DNA of 64,000 nt from Nocardia lijiangensis NBRC 108240 (GCF_001613045.1 NZ_BDBP01000020.1:1-64000), one strand, 5' to 3'; shown: positions 19,001 to 27,950, counted from the stretch's first letter. Numbers and translations: made by a program. Notes: generated from the letters alone by a model not told the origin.

Positions 19001-20357
19001 GCGCCAGCGCGGTGAGGATCAGCCCGGCGACCGCGACCATCCGATTGCGTTCCGGATGGGCGAACGCGCTGCGCCACACCGGCAGCGGCACCGACGCGGG
19101 CAGCGGTACCCGCGCCAGCAGATGCGCCAGACCGAGCATCAGCGGAATACGGATGAGCGGCTCGAGTTTGTGCACGTTGCGCAGCGGCGCGCCGCTCGAA
19201 TCAAGGAAGACCCGCACCGAGTCCGCGAACGGCCCGCTGAGCTCGCCCACATAACCCGCGCAGATACCGACCAGCCCGACCATCAGGATCAGCACCAGCC
19301 GCCCGCGATACGGCATCGATCGCATGGCGAGTCCGGCCATGCCCGCCGCGGCGAGCAACCCGGTGGCCAGCACCGCGGCGGGCTGGGTCACCAGGACCGC
19401 GCCCGCGATGCGTTCCGGCGAGACGAACGGTGTCCAGCTGTCGGTGCCGCGCAGCACCTCGGCGAGCGATGCCCACTGGGTGGTCACGCCGGAGGATTCG
19501 ATGTAGTCCAGGAACGGCGGGCTCACCTTGCCGAGCAGCAGCAGCGGCACGGCCCACCAGAACGTGGCGAGCACGAGCAGCGGAACCCAGGCCGCCGTGA
19601 AACGCCACCAGCGCTTGTTCGGCTTGTACGAAGCCCACCAGAGCAGGGCGGGCAGGAACGCCGCGACCGTGGCCACGGCGTTCACCGCACCCATCAACGC
19701 GAGCGCCAGCGCACTGCCCGCGGGCGAGGCGGCGCCGCCCCGCTTGCGCCGCTGGTACGCGGCGCCGAGGGCGGCGGGCGCCAGCAGGACCCACGGTGCG
19801 AGCACCATCGGCAGGGTCTCCGAGGAGATCGAGCCGAGCGTGGTGAGCACGCGCGGGGACAGTGTGTACGCGACCGCCGCGACGATCCGGGACCCGCGGC
19901 TGCCGAGACCTAGCGCCTCGCACAGCCGGACGATGCCCCAGAACCCGGCGAGCAGCAGCAGTGCCCACCAGATCCGCTGCGTGACCCAAGCGGGCACGCC
20001 GAGCAGATCTCCGGCCGAGAAGAACGCGCCGTGCGGGAAGAAATACCCGTAGGCCTGGTTCTGCACCTGGCCCATGGGGGCCTGGCTGCTCCACAGGTGC
20101 GCGGCGCGGTCGAGGAAACCCAGCGGATTCTGCGCCAGGTCGTACTTCGTGTCGGCGACCGTCTGTCCGGGCGCCTGCAGGAAGGTGAACAGGAACGCCA
20201 CGACGACCGTCGCGGCGAACCATCGTCTACCGAGCGGCGCGGCCTCGGACGAATCCGAGGCCACACCGGAGGAGCCGAGCGAGTCGGCGGATGAAGCGGC
20301 AGTCAGCGGCTCAGCGGCTGCCGTACTCAACGTTGTTGAGTAGCGAGGATTCCGCAT
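16011..20357 (-). CDS. aftD: Arabinofuranosyltransferase AftD
   Basis: A 1448-residue GT-C glycosyltransferase adding arabinofuranose from decaprenyl-phosphoryl-arabinose during arabinogalactan and lipoarabinomannan synthesis, at the outer face of the membrane. The N-terminus has a membrane helix (residues 49-62) followed by the acidic first loop VADTKYDLAQNPLGFL with candidate catalytic aspartates (residues 69 and 73). About ten helices follow to roughly residue 450, then long extracytoplasmic beta-sandwich/carbohydrate-binding regions (for example about 740-900) and C-terminal helices. Length agrees with the roughly 1400-residue mycobacterial protein. Its 5' end overlaps the DUF2613 gene by 47 bp, implying co-expression. 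Confidence 0.93.
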   Translation of the reverse strand: MRNPRYSTTLSTAAAEPLTAASSADSLGSSGVASDSSEAAPLGRRWFAATVVVAFLFTFLQAPGQTVADTKYDLAQNPLGFLDRAAHLWSSQAPMGQVQNQAYGYFFPHGAFFSAGDLLGVPAWVTQRIWWALLLLAGFWGIVRLCEALGLGSRGSRIVAAVAYTLSPRVLTTLGSISSETLPMVLAPWVLLAPAALGAAYQRRKRGGAASPAGSALALALMGAVNAVATVAAFLPALLWWASYKPNKRWWRFTAAWVPLLVLATFWWAVPLLLLGKVSPPFLDYIESSGVTTQWASLAEVLRGTDSWTPFVSPERIAGAVLVTQPAAVLATGLLAAAGMAGLAMRSMPYRGRLVLILMVGLVGICAGYVGELSGPFADSVRVFLDSSGAPLRNVHKLEPLIRIPLMLGLAHLLARVPLPASVPLPVWRSAFAHPERNRMVAVAGLILTALALSTSLAWTGKLAPRGSYDEVPGYWHQTADWLAENAADTRALVVPGAPFGSQVWGLTRDEPLQALASTPWAVRDAVPLNPPGTIRAMDSVQRLIADGRPSAGLAATLAGQGIGILVLRNDLDPETSRSTRPMLAHRAIEGSPGLTKVAQFGSPIETNVVADNLVADGDLRPAYPAVEIYRVDPRPPGEGGSGTEIRSGTGAPESFPGAYTVPLDTVPMVQGGPEVLERLHRDGSAPHPTLFAADATRAGVPIGPLVVTDTPMERESDFGRVDNHNSALRAPDDGRRTHNLVPDYPVPGAELVHGEWSGATVTASSSAADATQLGGAAPGSSTAAVVDGDPSTAWISNGTERAVGQWLRLDLDQPISSGLLRLTTSAAAIGDPVKWVEVRTAHGSVSARITEPGATVSISLPAGSTDWLTITAIRTEGGSGGGQFGISELTLDDYRDRDAPVRVDIQHRTVLPATPADAQVTAWDLGQEFPGRSACFDAPDRVRCSKALALAPEEPGAFERTLNSPEPMTVAPELTVRTRQGPALEALLTDDSRPVARGKSDVGDLRGSAFAATDGDTRTSWTAPEDAVRNLTGPKPTLTIELPEPALVTGLDITASLGGLPAAPLSVSVNLGNGPQVRELDERAPGEPARISLHPTVTDRIELSVQSWTPVLDKTALGFAMTQPPGIAEVAVLGPDYPAQAGLDREITVPCELGPTIALGGRTVRTSVTATVGELRSSAPVPARVCDAEEALLVPEGRADVVVAPTELFSADRLRLNRTNFEPAAPATDLRLLVLPLSTNVGWEAHTADGRSLEPIVVDGWQQAWLLPADASGPITISFPVDRWYRLGIFGGLVLLVPLVLLAIPRRRRITLRGRRVRGASTDPETAREDTAALAVTPVGPPHPWHNRIVGALGLTAAATIIAGPVGTALTVAGVAAARFAARHTARSLAAIAGLGTAISAAALSTGPWRAPGGYMGHSLWVQLPALVAVIAVGLAALPPRRRGPRR

Positions 20358-20481
20358 CGCCGCTGCGGTCGATTTCGGGGCGCGTGTTCTGCTGCACCGC
20401 CGCGGTGATCACGAACACCGCGATCGCGCCGAGCACGGCACCGGCAACCGCGCTCGCAACACCAGGAACAGCAAACTTCAT
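20311..20481 (-). CDS. DUF2613 small membrane/secreted protein
   Basis: A 56-residue protein starting at ATG 20479-20481 (MKFAVPGVASAVAGAVLGAI), dominated by one N-terminal membrane helix or uncleaved signal, with a short polar tail ending NNVEYGSR. Its 3' end overlaps aftD in another frame, and the same small gene precedes aftD in mycobacteria (Rv0236A, from memory). This suggests translational coupling and perhaps an AftD accessory role. The longer open frame upstream is not coding. Confidence 0.83.
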   Translation of the reverse strand: MKFAVPGVASAVAGAVLGAIAVFVITAAVQQNTRPEIDRSGDAESSLLNNVEYGSR

Positions 20482-20596
20482 CGCGGCTCTCCAATACATC
20501 GGATCAGGCACATTCCGGGTCAACCTACAGCATGAAGCGCCCTCAGGGTGACCAAGGTGACAATGCGGCGTCTCACAATCTCGGATGTAGTGCGGA

Positions 20597-21688
20597 TTAC
20601 TCCGGGACCGCGCACTGCAACCCACCCAGGAAGGTGCGCAGTTTGGCCGTGGTTTCGTCCAGCTCGGACTGCGGTTCGGAGGCCGCGACGATGCCGCCGC
20701 CCGCGAAGGCGCGCAGCGAGCGACCATCCGCCGAGAGCTCCGCGCAACGGATCGCGACCACCCACTCGCCGTCGCCGCGGGCGTCGCACCAGCCGACCGC
20801 CCCGCCGTAGAAGCCGCGATCCTCCTCGATGTGGTTGATGGCGTCGAGGGCCAGCGCGGTGGGCGTGCCGCAGACCGCGGGGGTGGGATGCAGCAGCAGC
20901 GCCAAGTCCAGCGCGGTAATGGTGGGATCGGACAGGGTGCCGGTGATCGGGGTGGCCAGATGCCACACGTCGTGGGTGTTCATCAGCTGCGGGCCGTCCG
21001 GGATGGTCAGTTCGGCGCAGACGGGCGCCAGCACCTGCCGGATCCATTCGATGACGAACGCGTGCTCGTCCCGATTCTTCGTGCTGGTCAGCAGCTCCGC
21101 GGCCTGCGTGGCGTCGGCGTCCGGATCGGCGCGCCGCGGCAGCGTGCCCGCCAGCGGGCGCAACGTCACGGTGTCGCCGTGCCGCGCGACGAGCACCTCG
21201 GGCGTCGCACCGAGCAGCGTCGCGCCCGCGCGCCCGGCGGGCGTCAGATCGACGGCGTAGACGTTCGCGTGCGGGTGCCTGATGAGCAGTTGCGCGGCGA
21301 CGAGTTCCGGGTCGAGCGCGCTGTCCGCCTCGGCGAGCACCGAACGGGCGGCGACCACCTTGCGCAGCGGCTGCGCCTGATCGTTGAGCTGCTCGACCAG
21401 TTTCGTCACCCGCGCGACATGTTCGGCAGGACTCGGTATCTCGGTGACCACCCGCACCGTGGGCAGCTCGGGCAACGCGGCGGGACGCCATGGACCCGCG
21501 GTGTGCTCGGCCCGCTCCGGCGCGGTGAGCGCGGCGGGCCGGTTCGGATCGAACGGCAGGGCACCGACGACGATCTCCGTCGTTCCGTCCCGCAATGCCG
21601 CGCGAGCGCGATCCGCGTCGTCGAAGGCCACCCGGGTTCCGGTCGCGCGCATCACGCCATTGGGCTGGGCGAGCAGGAATCCGTTCAT
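20597..21688 (-). CDS. Isochorismate synthase
   Basis: A 363-residue chorismate-binding enzyme isomerising chorismate to isochorismate for siderophore or menaquinone synthesis. It has the general-base lysine in LRKVVAARS, the STKNRDEH segment, HPTPAVCGTP and the Mg-binding IEEDRGFYGGAVGW block. ATG 21686-21688 (MNGFLLAQPNG) is preferred over an upstream in-frame start. With no siderophore or menaquinone gene next to it, the pathway (EntC-like or MenF-like) cannot be decided. Length is normal for the EntC/DhbC group. Confidence 0.92.
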   Translation of the reverse strand: MNGFLLAQPNGVMRATGTRVAFDDADRARAALRDGTTEIVVGALPFDPNRPAALTAPERAEHTAGPWRPAALPELPTVRVVTEIPSPAEHVARVTKLVEQLNDQAQPLRKVVAARSVLAEADSALDPELVAAQLLIRHPHANVYAVDLTPAGRAGATLLGATPEVLVARHGDTVTLRPLAGTLPRRADPDADATQAAELLTSTKNRDEHAFVIEWIRQVLAPVCAELTIPDGPQLMNTHDVWHLATPITGTLSDPTITALDLALLLHPTPAVCGTPTALALDAINHIEEDRGFYGGAVGWCDARGDGEWVVAIRCAELSADGRSLRAFAGGGIVAASEPQSELDETTAKLRTFLGGLQCAVPE

Positions 21689-21751
21689 GATTCCTCGACC
21701 ATAGACCCGCGCGCGGGCCACAAGCGCGCCCGAGCGACCGAGATCACCGGG

Positions 21752-22237
21752 TCAGAATTCGCGCTGCGGTTCCTTGCCGGGTGGAACCATCAGCACCGGA
21801 CGGTGGCAGTGCTTGAGCACCGCGTCGGCCACGCTGCTGTGCAGCAGGGCGCGAATACCGGTGGCGCCGCGGGTGCCCGCGACGATGATGTCCACGTCCA
21901 AGTCGTCGGCGCATTCGACGATCGCGTTCCAGATGGTGGTGGTGCATTCGGCCGTGCGTGCCTCGGCGTTCAGGCCCGCGAGCTTGGCCAGCCGCACGCC
22001 CTCGGTGTTGATGTTGCGCGCGTCGACGTAGGCGATGTCCTCGATCTCCTCGTCGGGCACCCACTCGGGCTGCATCACCCCGGACAATCCCGAGAGCCGA
22101 GCGGCCTGACGCACCATGGGCTCCCACGCCGTGAGCACCACGGCTCTGTCCGCGGAGAGAAACCGGCCGGCGTATTCGATGGCGCGCTTGGCGTTCTCGG
22201 AGCCGTCGTAGGCGATGAGCATCAGATCGCAGGGCAC
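21752..22237 (-). CDS. Universal stress protein (UspA family)
   Basis: A 161-residue cytoplasmic USP. It opens with LMLIAYDGSENAKRAIEYAG and ends with the ATP-binding signature AGTRGATG followed by the LLHSSVADAVLKH segment and PVLMVPPG, so it belongs to the nucleotide-binding class. The start is GTG 22237, fixed by AGGAGGTC six bases upstream. It lies 63 bp downstream of the isochorismate synthase start region on the same strand and is divergent from the ADP-ribosylglycohydrolase gene. Confidence 0.94.
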   Translation of the reverse strand: MPCDLMLIAYDGSENAKRAIEYAGRFLSADRAVVLTAWEPMVRQAARLSGLSGVMQPEWVPDEEIEDIAYVDARNINTEGVRLAKLAGLNAEARTAECTTTIWNAIVECADDLDVDIIVAGTRGATGIRALLHSSVADAVLKHCHRPVLMVPPGKEPQREF

Positions 22238-22374
22238 GGTGACCTCCTGGTCGGAGTCTCCTGGCTATGGGATCGAGGTTACCCCCGCTCGCAGACCCGC
22301 GGCGGGTGCGGCGCGCAGGGATAATCGGGGCATAGGAGTGCGGTTGAGCAGCGGAAACCGGCGACGGGAGCGCG

Positions 22375-24135
22375 ATGGACCGGACGATCGAAGCGGTGTT
22401 CTTCGGCAGGCACGAGGCCGACCCTCGCGCCCTGTTGTACTTCGAATGGCGGCAGCGTCTCGAATCCGGATACGAGGTCGGCCGATTCGAGTCGGGGGTT
22501 CGTTCGCTGGCTACCGCCGAACCGGGGGACGCGGGTGCGTGCTGGGCGTTGTTGGCGGAGATAGAGGCAGCGCCGCGGGATCCGGAGTGGGGGTATGACG
22601 AGACCGGGCCGGTGCCCGTGGGGAGCCGGGGCGTCGAATTGCGGATGGGCCGAGGCGATGTGTTCGCATCCGAATCCGGCGATTCGGCGACGCCGTGCCG
22701 TGCCGGGCCGGGCGCTGGAGTGGATGTTGCGGGGCCTGCCGGGCACTCCGGGCTCGTGCCCTCGTCGGGCGGACATAAGACTGCTTCCGGTTCGGTTTCG
22801 AGCGGTTGCAGGCCGGGTGGTTCGGCGTCGACGGGCTCCGAGTCTGCCGGTCTCTCATCGTCGATGGCGTCGGGTTCGGCGGTCCCCTCCACTCCGGATG
22901 ACGAACTCCTGGACCGCATCTACGGCGGCTGGCTCGGCCGGTGCGTCGGCTGCACGCTCGGCAAACCGCTGGAGAACGGATTCGTGTGGACGCGTGAGCA
23001 CATCCGCGCGTATCTGGAACGGGCAGGCGCTTATCCGCTGACCGACTACGTCCCCGCTGTCCTCCCACCCCCGTTTCCGCTGAACCCGACCTGGCCGGTG
23101 TCGGCGCGCGGCCGGGTCGACGGCGCTCCGCGCGACGACGACATCGACTACACCGTGCTCGGACTACACCTCCTGGAATCTCGCGGCCTGAACTTCACGA
23201 CAGACGACGTCGCGACACTGTGGCTGGAACGCCTGCCCTTCCTCCAGACCTACACCGCCGAACGTGTCGCGTACCGCAATCTCGTCGACGGACTGCATCC
23301 ACCGAAGACCGCCACATTCCGCAATCCCTACCGCGAGTGGATCGGCGCGATGATCCGCGCTGACATCTTCGGCTACGTCAATCCGGGAAACCCACAGCGC
23401 GCCGCCGCCCTTGCCGCCCGCGAGGCCGCCGTATCCCACACGGGCAACGGCATTTACGCCGCGATGTGGGCGGCCGCCCTGATCGCCGCGGCATTTACCG
23501 CAGGCACCCCACCCGCACCACCTACCGGCGATCCGTCTCCGACGCCGACCGCCGATGACACGGCTCCTCGAGGCACGTCCGGGGGCCCTGCTCGCGGGCT
23601 CGCCGCGGATGGTTCTGTTGCCGCGACGACTTCCGGCGACCCATCTGCCCTTCTCTCGGCTGGCAGCCTTGCTCGCGGGCTCGCCGCGGAAAGTTCCGCT
23701 GCTGTAACGACTTCTGCCGCTCTCGTGGCCGCTCAGAGCGTCATCCCACCGCGTTCTCGCCTCGCGGTCGCGCTCACCGAGGTGTACGACGACTACCACC
23801 GCGGACTCTCGTGGGAAGAGGCGGTGGACAACATCGACGCAAGGCACGGTGCCTACAACTGGGTTCACGCCATCCCCAACGCATGTCGTGTCGCCGCTGG
23901 ACTATTTTGGGGCGCAGGTGATTTCACCCGCACCATCGCACTCACCGTGCAAAGCGGCGCCGACACGGACTCCAACGGCGCCACCGCCGGTTCGGTCGCC
24001 GGAATTCTCCTCGGCGCCAAGAGGATTCCCGCTCACTGGACCGATCCCCTGCATGACACCTTGCACAGCGCCGTAGTGGGTTACGACGGGGCATGCATCT
24101 CTGATCTCGCCCGCCGCACGTGGGCACTGGTGTGA
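22375..24135 (+). CDS. ADP-ribosylglycohydrolase family protein
   Basis: A 586-residue protein whose catalytic core is split. Residues 175-375 carry the opening LLDRIYGGWLGRCVGCTLG and the binuclear metal motif DDDIDYT (254-260); residues 459-586 carry the closing SGADTDSNGATAGSVAG metal motif (about 527-543). It should remove ADP-ribose from proteins or small molecules. Residues 1-100 form an extra N-terminal domain of unknown role. Two low-complexity inserts (about 100-172 and 378-455) contain near-duplicate segments such as ARGLAADGSVAATTS and ARGLAAESSAAVTTS, and make the protein much longer than usual. Confidence 0.88.
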   Translation: MDRTIEAVFFGRHEADPRALLYFEWRQRLESGYEVGRFESGVRSLATAEPGDAGACWALLAEIEAAPRDPEWGYDETGPVPVGSRGVELRMGRGDVFASESGDSATPCRAGPGAGVDVAGPAGHSGLVPSSGGHKTASGSVSSGCRPGGSASTGSESAGLSSSMASGSAVPSTPDDELLDRIYGGWLGRCVGCTLGKPLENGFVWTREHIRAYLERAGAYPLTDYVPAVLPPPFPLNPTWPVSARGRVDGAPRDDDIDYTVLGLHLLESRGLNFTTDDVATLWLERLPFLQTYTAERVAYRNLVDGLHPPKTATFRNPYREWIGAMIRADIFGYVNPGNPQRAAALAAREAAVSHTGNGIYAAMWAAALIAAAFTAGTPPAPPTGDPSPTPTADDTAPRGTSGGPARGLAADGSVAATTSGDPSALLSAGSLARGLAAESSAAVTTSAALVAAQSVIPPRSRLAVALTEVYDDYHRGLSWEEAVDNIDARHGAYNWVHAIPNACRVAAGLFWGAGDFTRTIALTVQSGADTDSNGATAGSVAGILLGAKRIPAHWTDPLHDTLHSAVVGYDGACISDLARRTWALV

Positions 24136-24364
24136 GATCGACACGCCCGCCCACTCCGAGGTCATGGACCTCGCGAGGCAGGTGCGGTCGGTCGGCGGTT
24201 CCCAGCGTTCGCGGCTCGCAGCGCGTGTGCCTACCCGGGTTCTTCGGGGGTGGTGTCGGCTTCGCGTCGATCACCAAAAACCCTGATCAAACCCTCTCCC
24301 TCCACCCACCGAAACACCCCGACAACCCCACCCGCGAACACCCCCACCCACGCCGCGCACTACC

Positions 24365-25531
24365 GTGAAACCCATGCGAAAGACGCCTCTCGTCCTGCTC
24401 GCACTCTGCGCCGCGGTCGCAACTGCCTGCTCCGGCGGTGACACTCCAACGCCTGTGGCTTCTTCACCGGCCGAACCCCCCCAACCGACGTTGGCAGCTC
24501 CGGCCAGCCCGCCCAAGCGCGACTGCAACGCGGAGTACCTAGCGAAGTTCACCCCGCGCCAGAAGCTCGCGCAGCTGCTCACCGTAGGCGTGACCGGTGG
24601 CGCCGACGCGGCGAACGTGGTGCGCAACGAGCAGGTCGGCGGCATCTTCCTAGGCGGCTGGACCGACCGGTCGCTGCTCTCCGGCCCCGCGCTGGACGAG
24701 GTCAAGGCGGTGGCGACCACGCCGCTGATGGTGACCATCGATGAGGAGGGCGGCCGCGTCTCGCGGGTCCGCGACATCATCGGACCCGTCCCGTCGGCCC
24801 GCGTCGTCGCGCAGACCATGACCCCGGAAGAGTTCTACGACGCCACCGTGACCCGCGGCCGGGATCTGAAGGCACTCGGCGTGACCGTCAACTTCGCCCC
24901 CGACGTGGATGTGAGCAGCCAGCCCGACGACACCGTTATCGGCGACCGCTCCTTCTCCGACGACCCCGAGGTGGTCACCCGCTACGCGGACGCCTACATC
25001 CGTGCGATGCGCGAGGTGGGCGTCGGCACCGTGATGAAGCACTTCCCCGGCCACGGCTCCGGATCGGGCGACTCGCACACCGGCGCGGTGCGCACGCCGC
25101 CGCTGGATGAGCTCCAGACCGTGGACCTGGTGCCCTTCCGCAACCTGATCGGTTCCGGCGCGGCCGTGATGGTCGGCCACCTGGACGTCCCCGGCCTGAC
25201 CGAGCCGAACGTGCCCGCCAGCATCAGCCCGCAGGCCATGTCGCTGCTGCGCGAGGGCACCGGGTACGGGGCCGCACCGTTCGACGGCCCGATCTTCACC
25301 GACGACCTCGGCGGCATGGCGGCCATCACCACCCGGATGACCATCGAGGACGCGGTCGAGGCCGCCCTGGTGGCGGGCGCGGACAACGCCCTGTGGATCA
25401 CCACCGATGCCGTCCCGACCGTGCTTGACCAGCTCGAGCAGGCGGTGGCCAGTGGTCGGCTGCCCGCCGCCCAGGTCGACAAGTCGGTGCTGCGGATGGC
25501 CGCCTACAAGGGGGCGCTGCCGCCTTGCTGA
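24365..25531 (+). CDS. lpqI: Lipoprotein GH3 beta-N-acetylglucosaminidase (LpqI/NagZ-like)
   Basis: A 388-residue secreted lipoprotein. The signal peptide ends in lipobox VATAC (Cys-22), followed by a Thr/Pro linker. The GH3 barrel carries the NagZ-type catalytic dyad KHFPGHGSGSGDSH and the nucleophile aspartate in FTDDLGGM. It should release GlcNAc from muropeptides in peptidoglycan recycling, as for mycobacterial LpqI. GTG 24365 or ATG 24374 could start it; both give a good signal peptide. Confidence 0.94.
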   Translation: MKPMRKTPLVLLALCAAVATACSGGDTPTPVASSPAEPPQPTLAAPASPPKRDCNAEYLAKFTPRQKLAQLLTVGVTGGADAANVVRNEQVGGIFLGGWTDRSLLSGPALDEVKAVATTPLMVTIDEEGGRVSRVRDIIGPVPSARVVAQTMTPEEFYDATVTRGRDLKALGVTVNFAPDVDVSSQPDDTVIGDRSFSDDPEVVTRYADAYIRAMREVGVGTVMKHFPGHGSGSGDSHTGAVRTPPLDELQTVDLVPFRNLIGSGAAVMVGHLDVPGLTEPNVPASISPQAMSLLREGTGYGAAPFDGPIFTDDLGGMAAITTRMTIEDAVEAALVAGADNALWITTDAVPTVLDQLEQAVASGRLPAAQVDKSVLRMAAYKGALPPC

Positions 25532-25760
25532 GCGGACGGCCATCCCCGGGGTACGCCCGCTCTCTTATGACGTACAGGCGAGCTTCGCGCCGAGCCCCGT
25601 AGTATCGCTGCGTTTCCGTAGACGGGTCCCGCTACCGGCGGTGTCGACCGGTTCGGCTCACCCGAGGGGATCGCTGACGGGCGACGCCCGTCCCCCAGCG
25701 CGCGTGTGGGCCGGAGCGCACAGCGAACACCGGCGACTGGTGAGCAAATCCGTCCCGCGG

Positions 25761-25780
25761 AACTTACCTTGGAGTAATAT
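25761..25780. promoter_or_regulatory. TetR-type operator overlapping a -10 box, upstream of the TetR gene
   Basis: AACTTACCTTGGAGTAATAT matches the perfect palindrome at 30311-30332 in its AACTTAC and GAGTAA half-sites. The last six bases (TAATAT) make a plausible -10 element, which would suit autorepression of the TetR gene 30 bp downstream. Confidence 0.6.
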
Positions 25781-25809
25781 AAGAGATTCACCATGTGGTA
25801 GGAGAGTGG

Positions 25810-26409
25810 ATGGCGGGCGGAACGAAGCGACTTCCTCGGGCGGTTCGTGAGCAGCAGATGCTCGACGCCGCGGTCGAGGTTTTCGCGCGCAAGGGTTTCC
25901 ACGATACGTCGATGGACGCGATTGCCGCCGAGGCGAAGATCTCCAAGCCGATGTTGTATCTCTACTACGGCTCCAAAGACGAACTGTTCCGCGCGTGCAT
26001 CCAGCGCGAGGGCCTGCGCTTCATCGAGGCCGTCGCGCCCGCAGGCAACCCGCTGCTCACCCCGCACGAGCAGGTGCGCACCGCGCTGGAGGGCTTCCTC
26101 GGGTTCGTCGACAGCAACCGCAAATCCTGGCAAGTGCTCTATCGGCAGGCGATCGGTCAGCAAGCCTTCGCCTCCGAGATCGACAACGCCCGCGAGCGGG
26201 TCATCGAACTCACCGCCAAGCTACTGGAATCCAGCGCCAAGCACGCCGAACCCGGCACCAACTTCGACGTCGTCGCGGTCGCGGTGATCGGCGCGGGCGA
26301 GGCCATCGCCGATCGCCTCGCCAGCGGGCGCATCGAGGTCGCCGAGGCCGTCGACCTGCTCGACGATCTGGCCTGGCGCGGTCTGGCCGGTCGCAAGAAG
26401 CCGGAGTAA
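25810..26409 (+). CDS. TetR-family transcriptional regulator
   Basis: A 199-residue regulator. The N-terminal helix-turn-helix (MLDAAVEVFARKGFHDTSMD, then IAAEAKISKPMLYLYYGSK) is canonical, and the C-terminal ligand domain has the YRQAIGQQAF region seen in lipid-responsive members. ATG 25810 with GGAGAG upstream is preferred to GTG 25795. An operator-like site lies in its own promoter, and a better copy lies between fabG4 and fadA2, 4.5 kb away, so it probably represses itself and the fatty-acid genes. From memory it corresponds to Rv0238. Confidence 0.93.
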   Translation: MAGGTKRLPRAVREQQMLDAAVEVFARKGFHDTSMDAIAAEAKISKPMLYLYYGSKDELFRACIQREGLRFIEAVAPAGNPLLTPHEQVRTALEGFLGFVDSNRKSWQVLYRQAIGQQAFASEIDNARERVIELTAKLLESSAKHAEPGTNFDVVAVAVIGAGEAIADRLASGRIEVAEAVDLLDDLAWRGLAGRKKPE

Positions 26410-26503
26410 CCGGCATACCGTTTGCCAGCCGGGCGGTGCTCTGCCACTCTCTGTCGAGATCACAGCTGGAGGGCCCACGCGGCTCGGGGACAAACGGGGA
26501 AAA

Positions 26504-27895
26504 TTGTTCGGGATGCTCAGGCCGTGTGCGCACGGCGCAGAAAAGTACGGAATCGACGCGGCCGAGTGGCGGGCGCACATGTGCGGGCTGTGTCTGGGCC
26601 TGCGCGACGGGCACGGTCAGCTGGCGCGCACCGCGACGAATACCGACGCGATCTTGCTCAGCGTGTTGACCGAGGCGCAGCTGCCCGCTCCTTCGGCGCG
26701 CACCACCGCGGGACGCTGCCCGCTGCGCGGCATGCAGCGAGCCGAAGTGGCCGCCGCCGATTCACCGGGGGTCCTGCTCGCCTCGACCGCGTCGCTGTTG
26801 CTCGGCTCGGCCAAACTGCGGGATCACGTCGCCGACGGTGACGCTTCGCGGCTTGCCGGACGGCCCATGACCAGGATGTCGACGCGCTGGGCGGACAGCG
26901 CTCGCAGGCAAGCCGCGCTGATCGATTTCGACGTGGAACCCCTTGTGGCCGCGATCGATTCACAACAGCTCGTGGAGAGCCGCGCGGCCGCCCGTCTGTC
27001 ATCGACTCGCCCGGCGGCGGGCACCGCGGGGCGGGACGGAATCGGGGGGCGTCGTGACGTGTACGCCGGTGCGGGAAGGTTCGACCGAAATCCGATCGCG
27101 CCCAACGCTGCTTCCGGTGAGCCGCCTGTCACGCTCGATCCCAACACTACTTCCGGAGAACCGCCGGTCACACTGGACGAACTCACGGCCCCGACTGCCC
27201 TGTGCGCGGCCGAACTCTTCGCCCACACTGCGATTCTGGCGAACCGCCCGGAGAACGCCGACCAACTCCGCACCGTGGGAGGGCATTTCGGCCGCATCGC
27301 TCACCTCTCCGATGCCATAGCGGATTTCGACGACGACACCGCGCACGGTCGCTTCAACCCGCTCACCGCGACGGGAACCACCCTCGCGGAATCGTACGAG
27401 CTGGTGCGCGGGTCCGACGCAGAGCTGCGCAGGGTTCTCGCCACTGCCCGCCTGGCCGACGTCCCCACCATCCGCTGGATGCTGCTCGATCCGCTGCACG
27501 CGCTGGTGCACCGGCTCGGCATGGGTGTCGGAGCGGTAACCACACACGCCTGCAACACAACTCGAACTGATCACCAGCACGCGTACCGCTCTGGCTCCGG
27601 CCGCCGCGCGTCATCGCCGACTCCCGTCCTCGGCGAGACGACCCGCTCCCACCGCACCGGCCACCGCCCACCCACCCGCCGCCCCGGCGTCGGCGAGGCG
27701 CTCGCCCTCGTGCTCGGCGTCTACTGCACCGGCTACGCCTGCTGCGCCGACCACACCAGCCCCTGCACCGGCGAACGCAAGGACGCGTGGTGGAAGGGCT
27801 GCGACTGCGGTTCCTGCTGCGACTGCGCCAACTGCTGCTCCGGCTGCGGCGATTGCTGCAGTTGCGGGGACTGCGGTTGCGGCTGCGACTGCTGA
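26504..27895 (+). CDS. DUF5685-like protein with cysteine-rich tail
   Basis: A 463-residue protein starting MFGMLRPCAH from TTG 26504 (GGGGA upstream); an internal ATG is at 26513. The first 120 residues have spaced cysteines (RPCAH, HMCGLCLGLRDGHGQ). The C-terminal 32 residues are nearly half cysteine (GCDCGSCCDC, CCSGCGDCCSC), suggesting metal binding. I place it in DUF5685 from memory. A central insertion (about residues 201-226) repeats SGEPPVTLD twice. Function is unknown; zinc or copper sequestration, or Fe-S binding, are possibilities. Confidence 0.7.
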   Translation: MFGMLRPCAHGAEKYGIDAAEWRAHMCGLCLGLRDGHGQLARTATNTDAILLSVLTEAQLPAPSARTTAGRCPLRGMQRAEVAAADSPGVLLASTASLLLGSAKLRDHVADGDASRLAGRPMTRMSTRWADSARRQAALIDFDVEPLVAAIDSQQLVESRAAARLSSTRPAAGTAGRDGIGGRRDVYAGAGRFDRNPIAPNAASGEPPVTLDPNTTSGEPPVTLDELTAPTALCAAELFAHTAILANRPENADQLRTVGGHFGRIAHLSDAIADFDDDTAHGRFNPLTATGTTLAESYELVRGSDAELRRVLATARLADVPTIRWMLLDPLHALVHRLGMGVGAVTTHACNTTRTDHQHAYRSGSGRRASSPTPVLGETTRSHRTGHRPPTRRPGVGEALALVLGVYCTGYACCADHTSPCTGERKDAWWKGCDCGSCCDCANCCSGCGDCCSCGDCGCGCDC

Positions 27896-27907
27896 CGAAC
27901 GCGAAAA

Positions 27908-27936
27908 CGCCCCCGAATCAGAGAGATTCGGGGGCG
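27908..27936. terminator. Bidirectional terminator
   Basis: Perfect 12-bp arms (27908-27919 and 27925-27936) with an AGAGA loop, between the convergent DUF5685-like and htdX genes. Confidence 0.88.
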
Positions 27937-27950
27937 TCCGCGAAGCGAGC

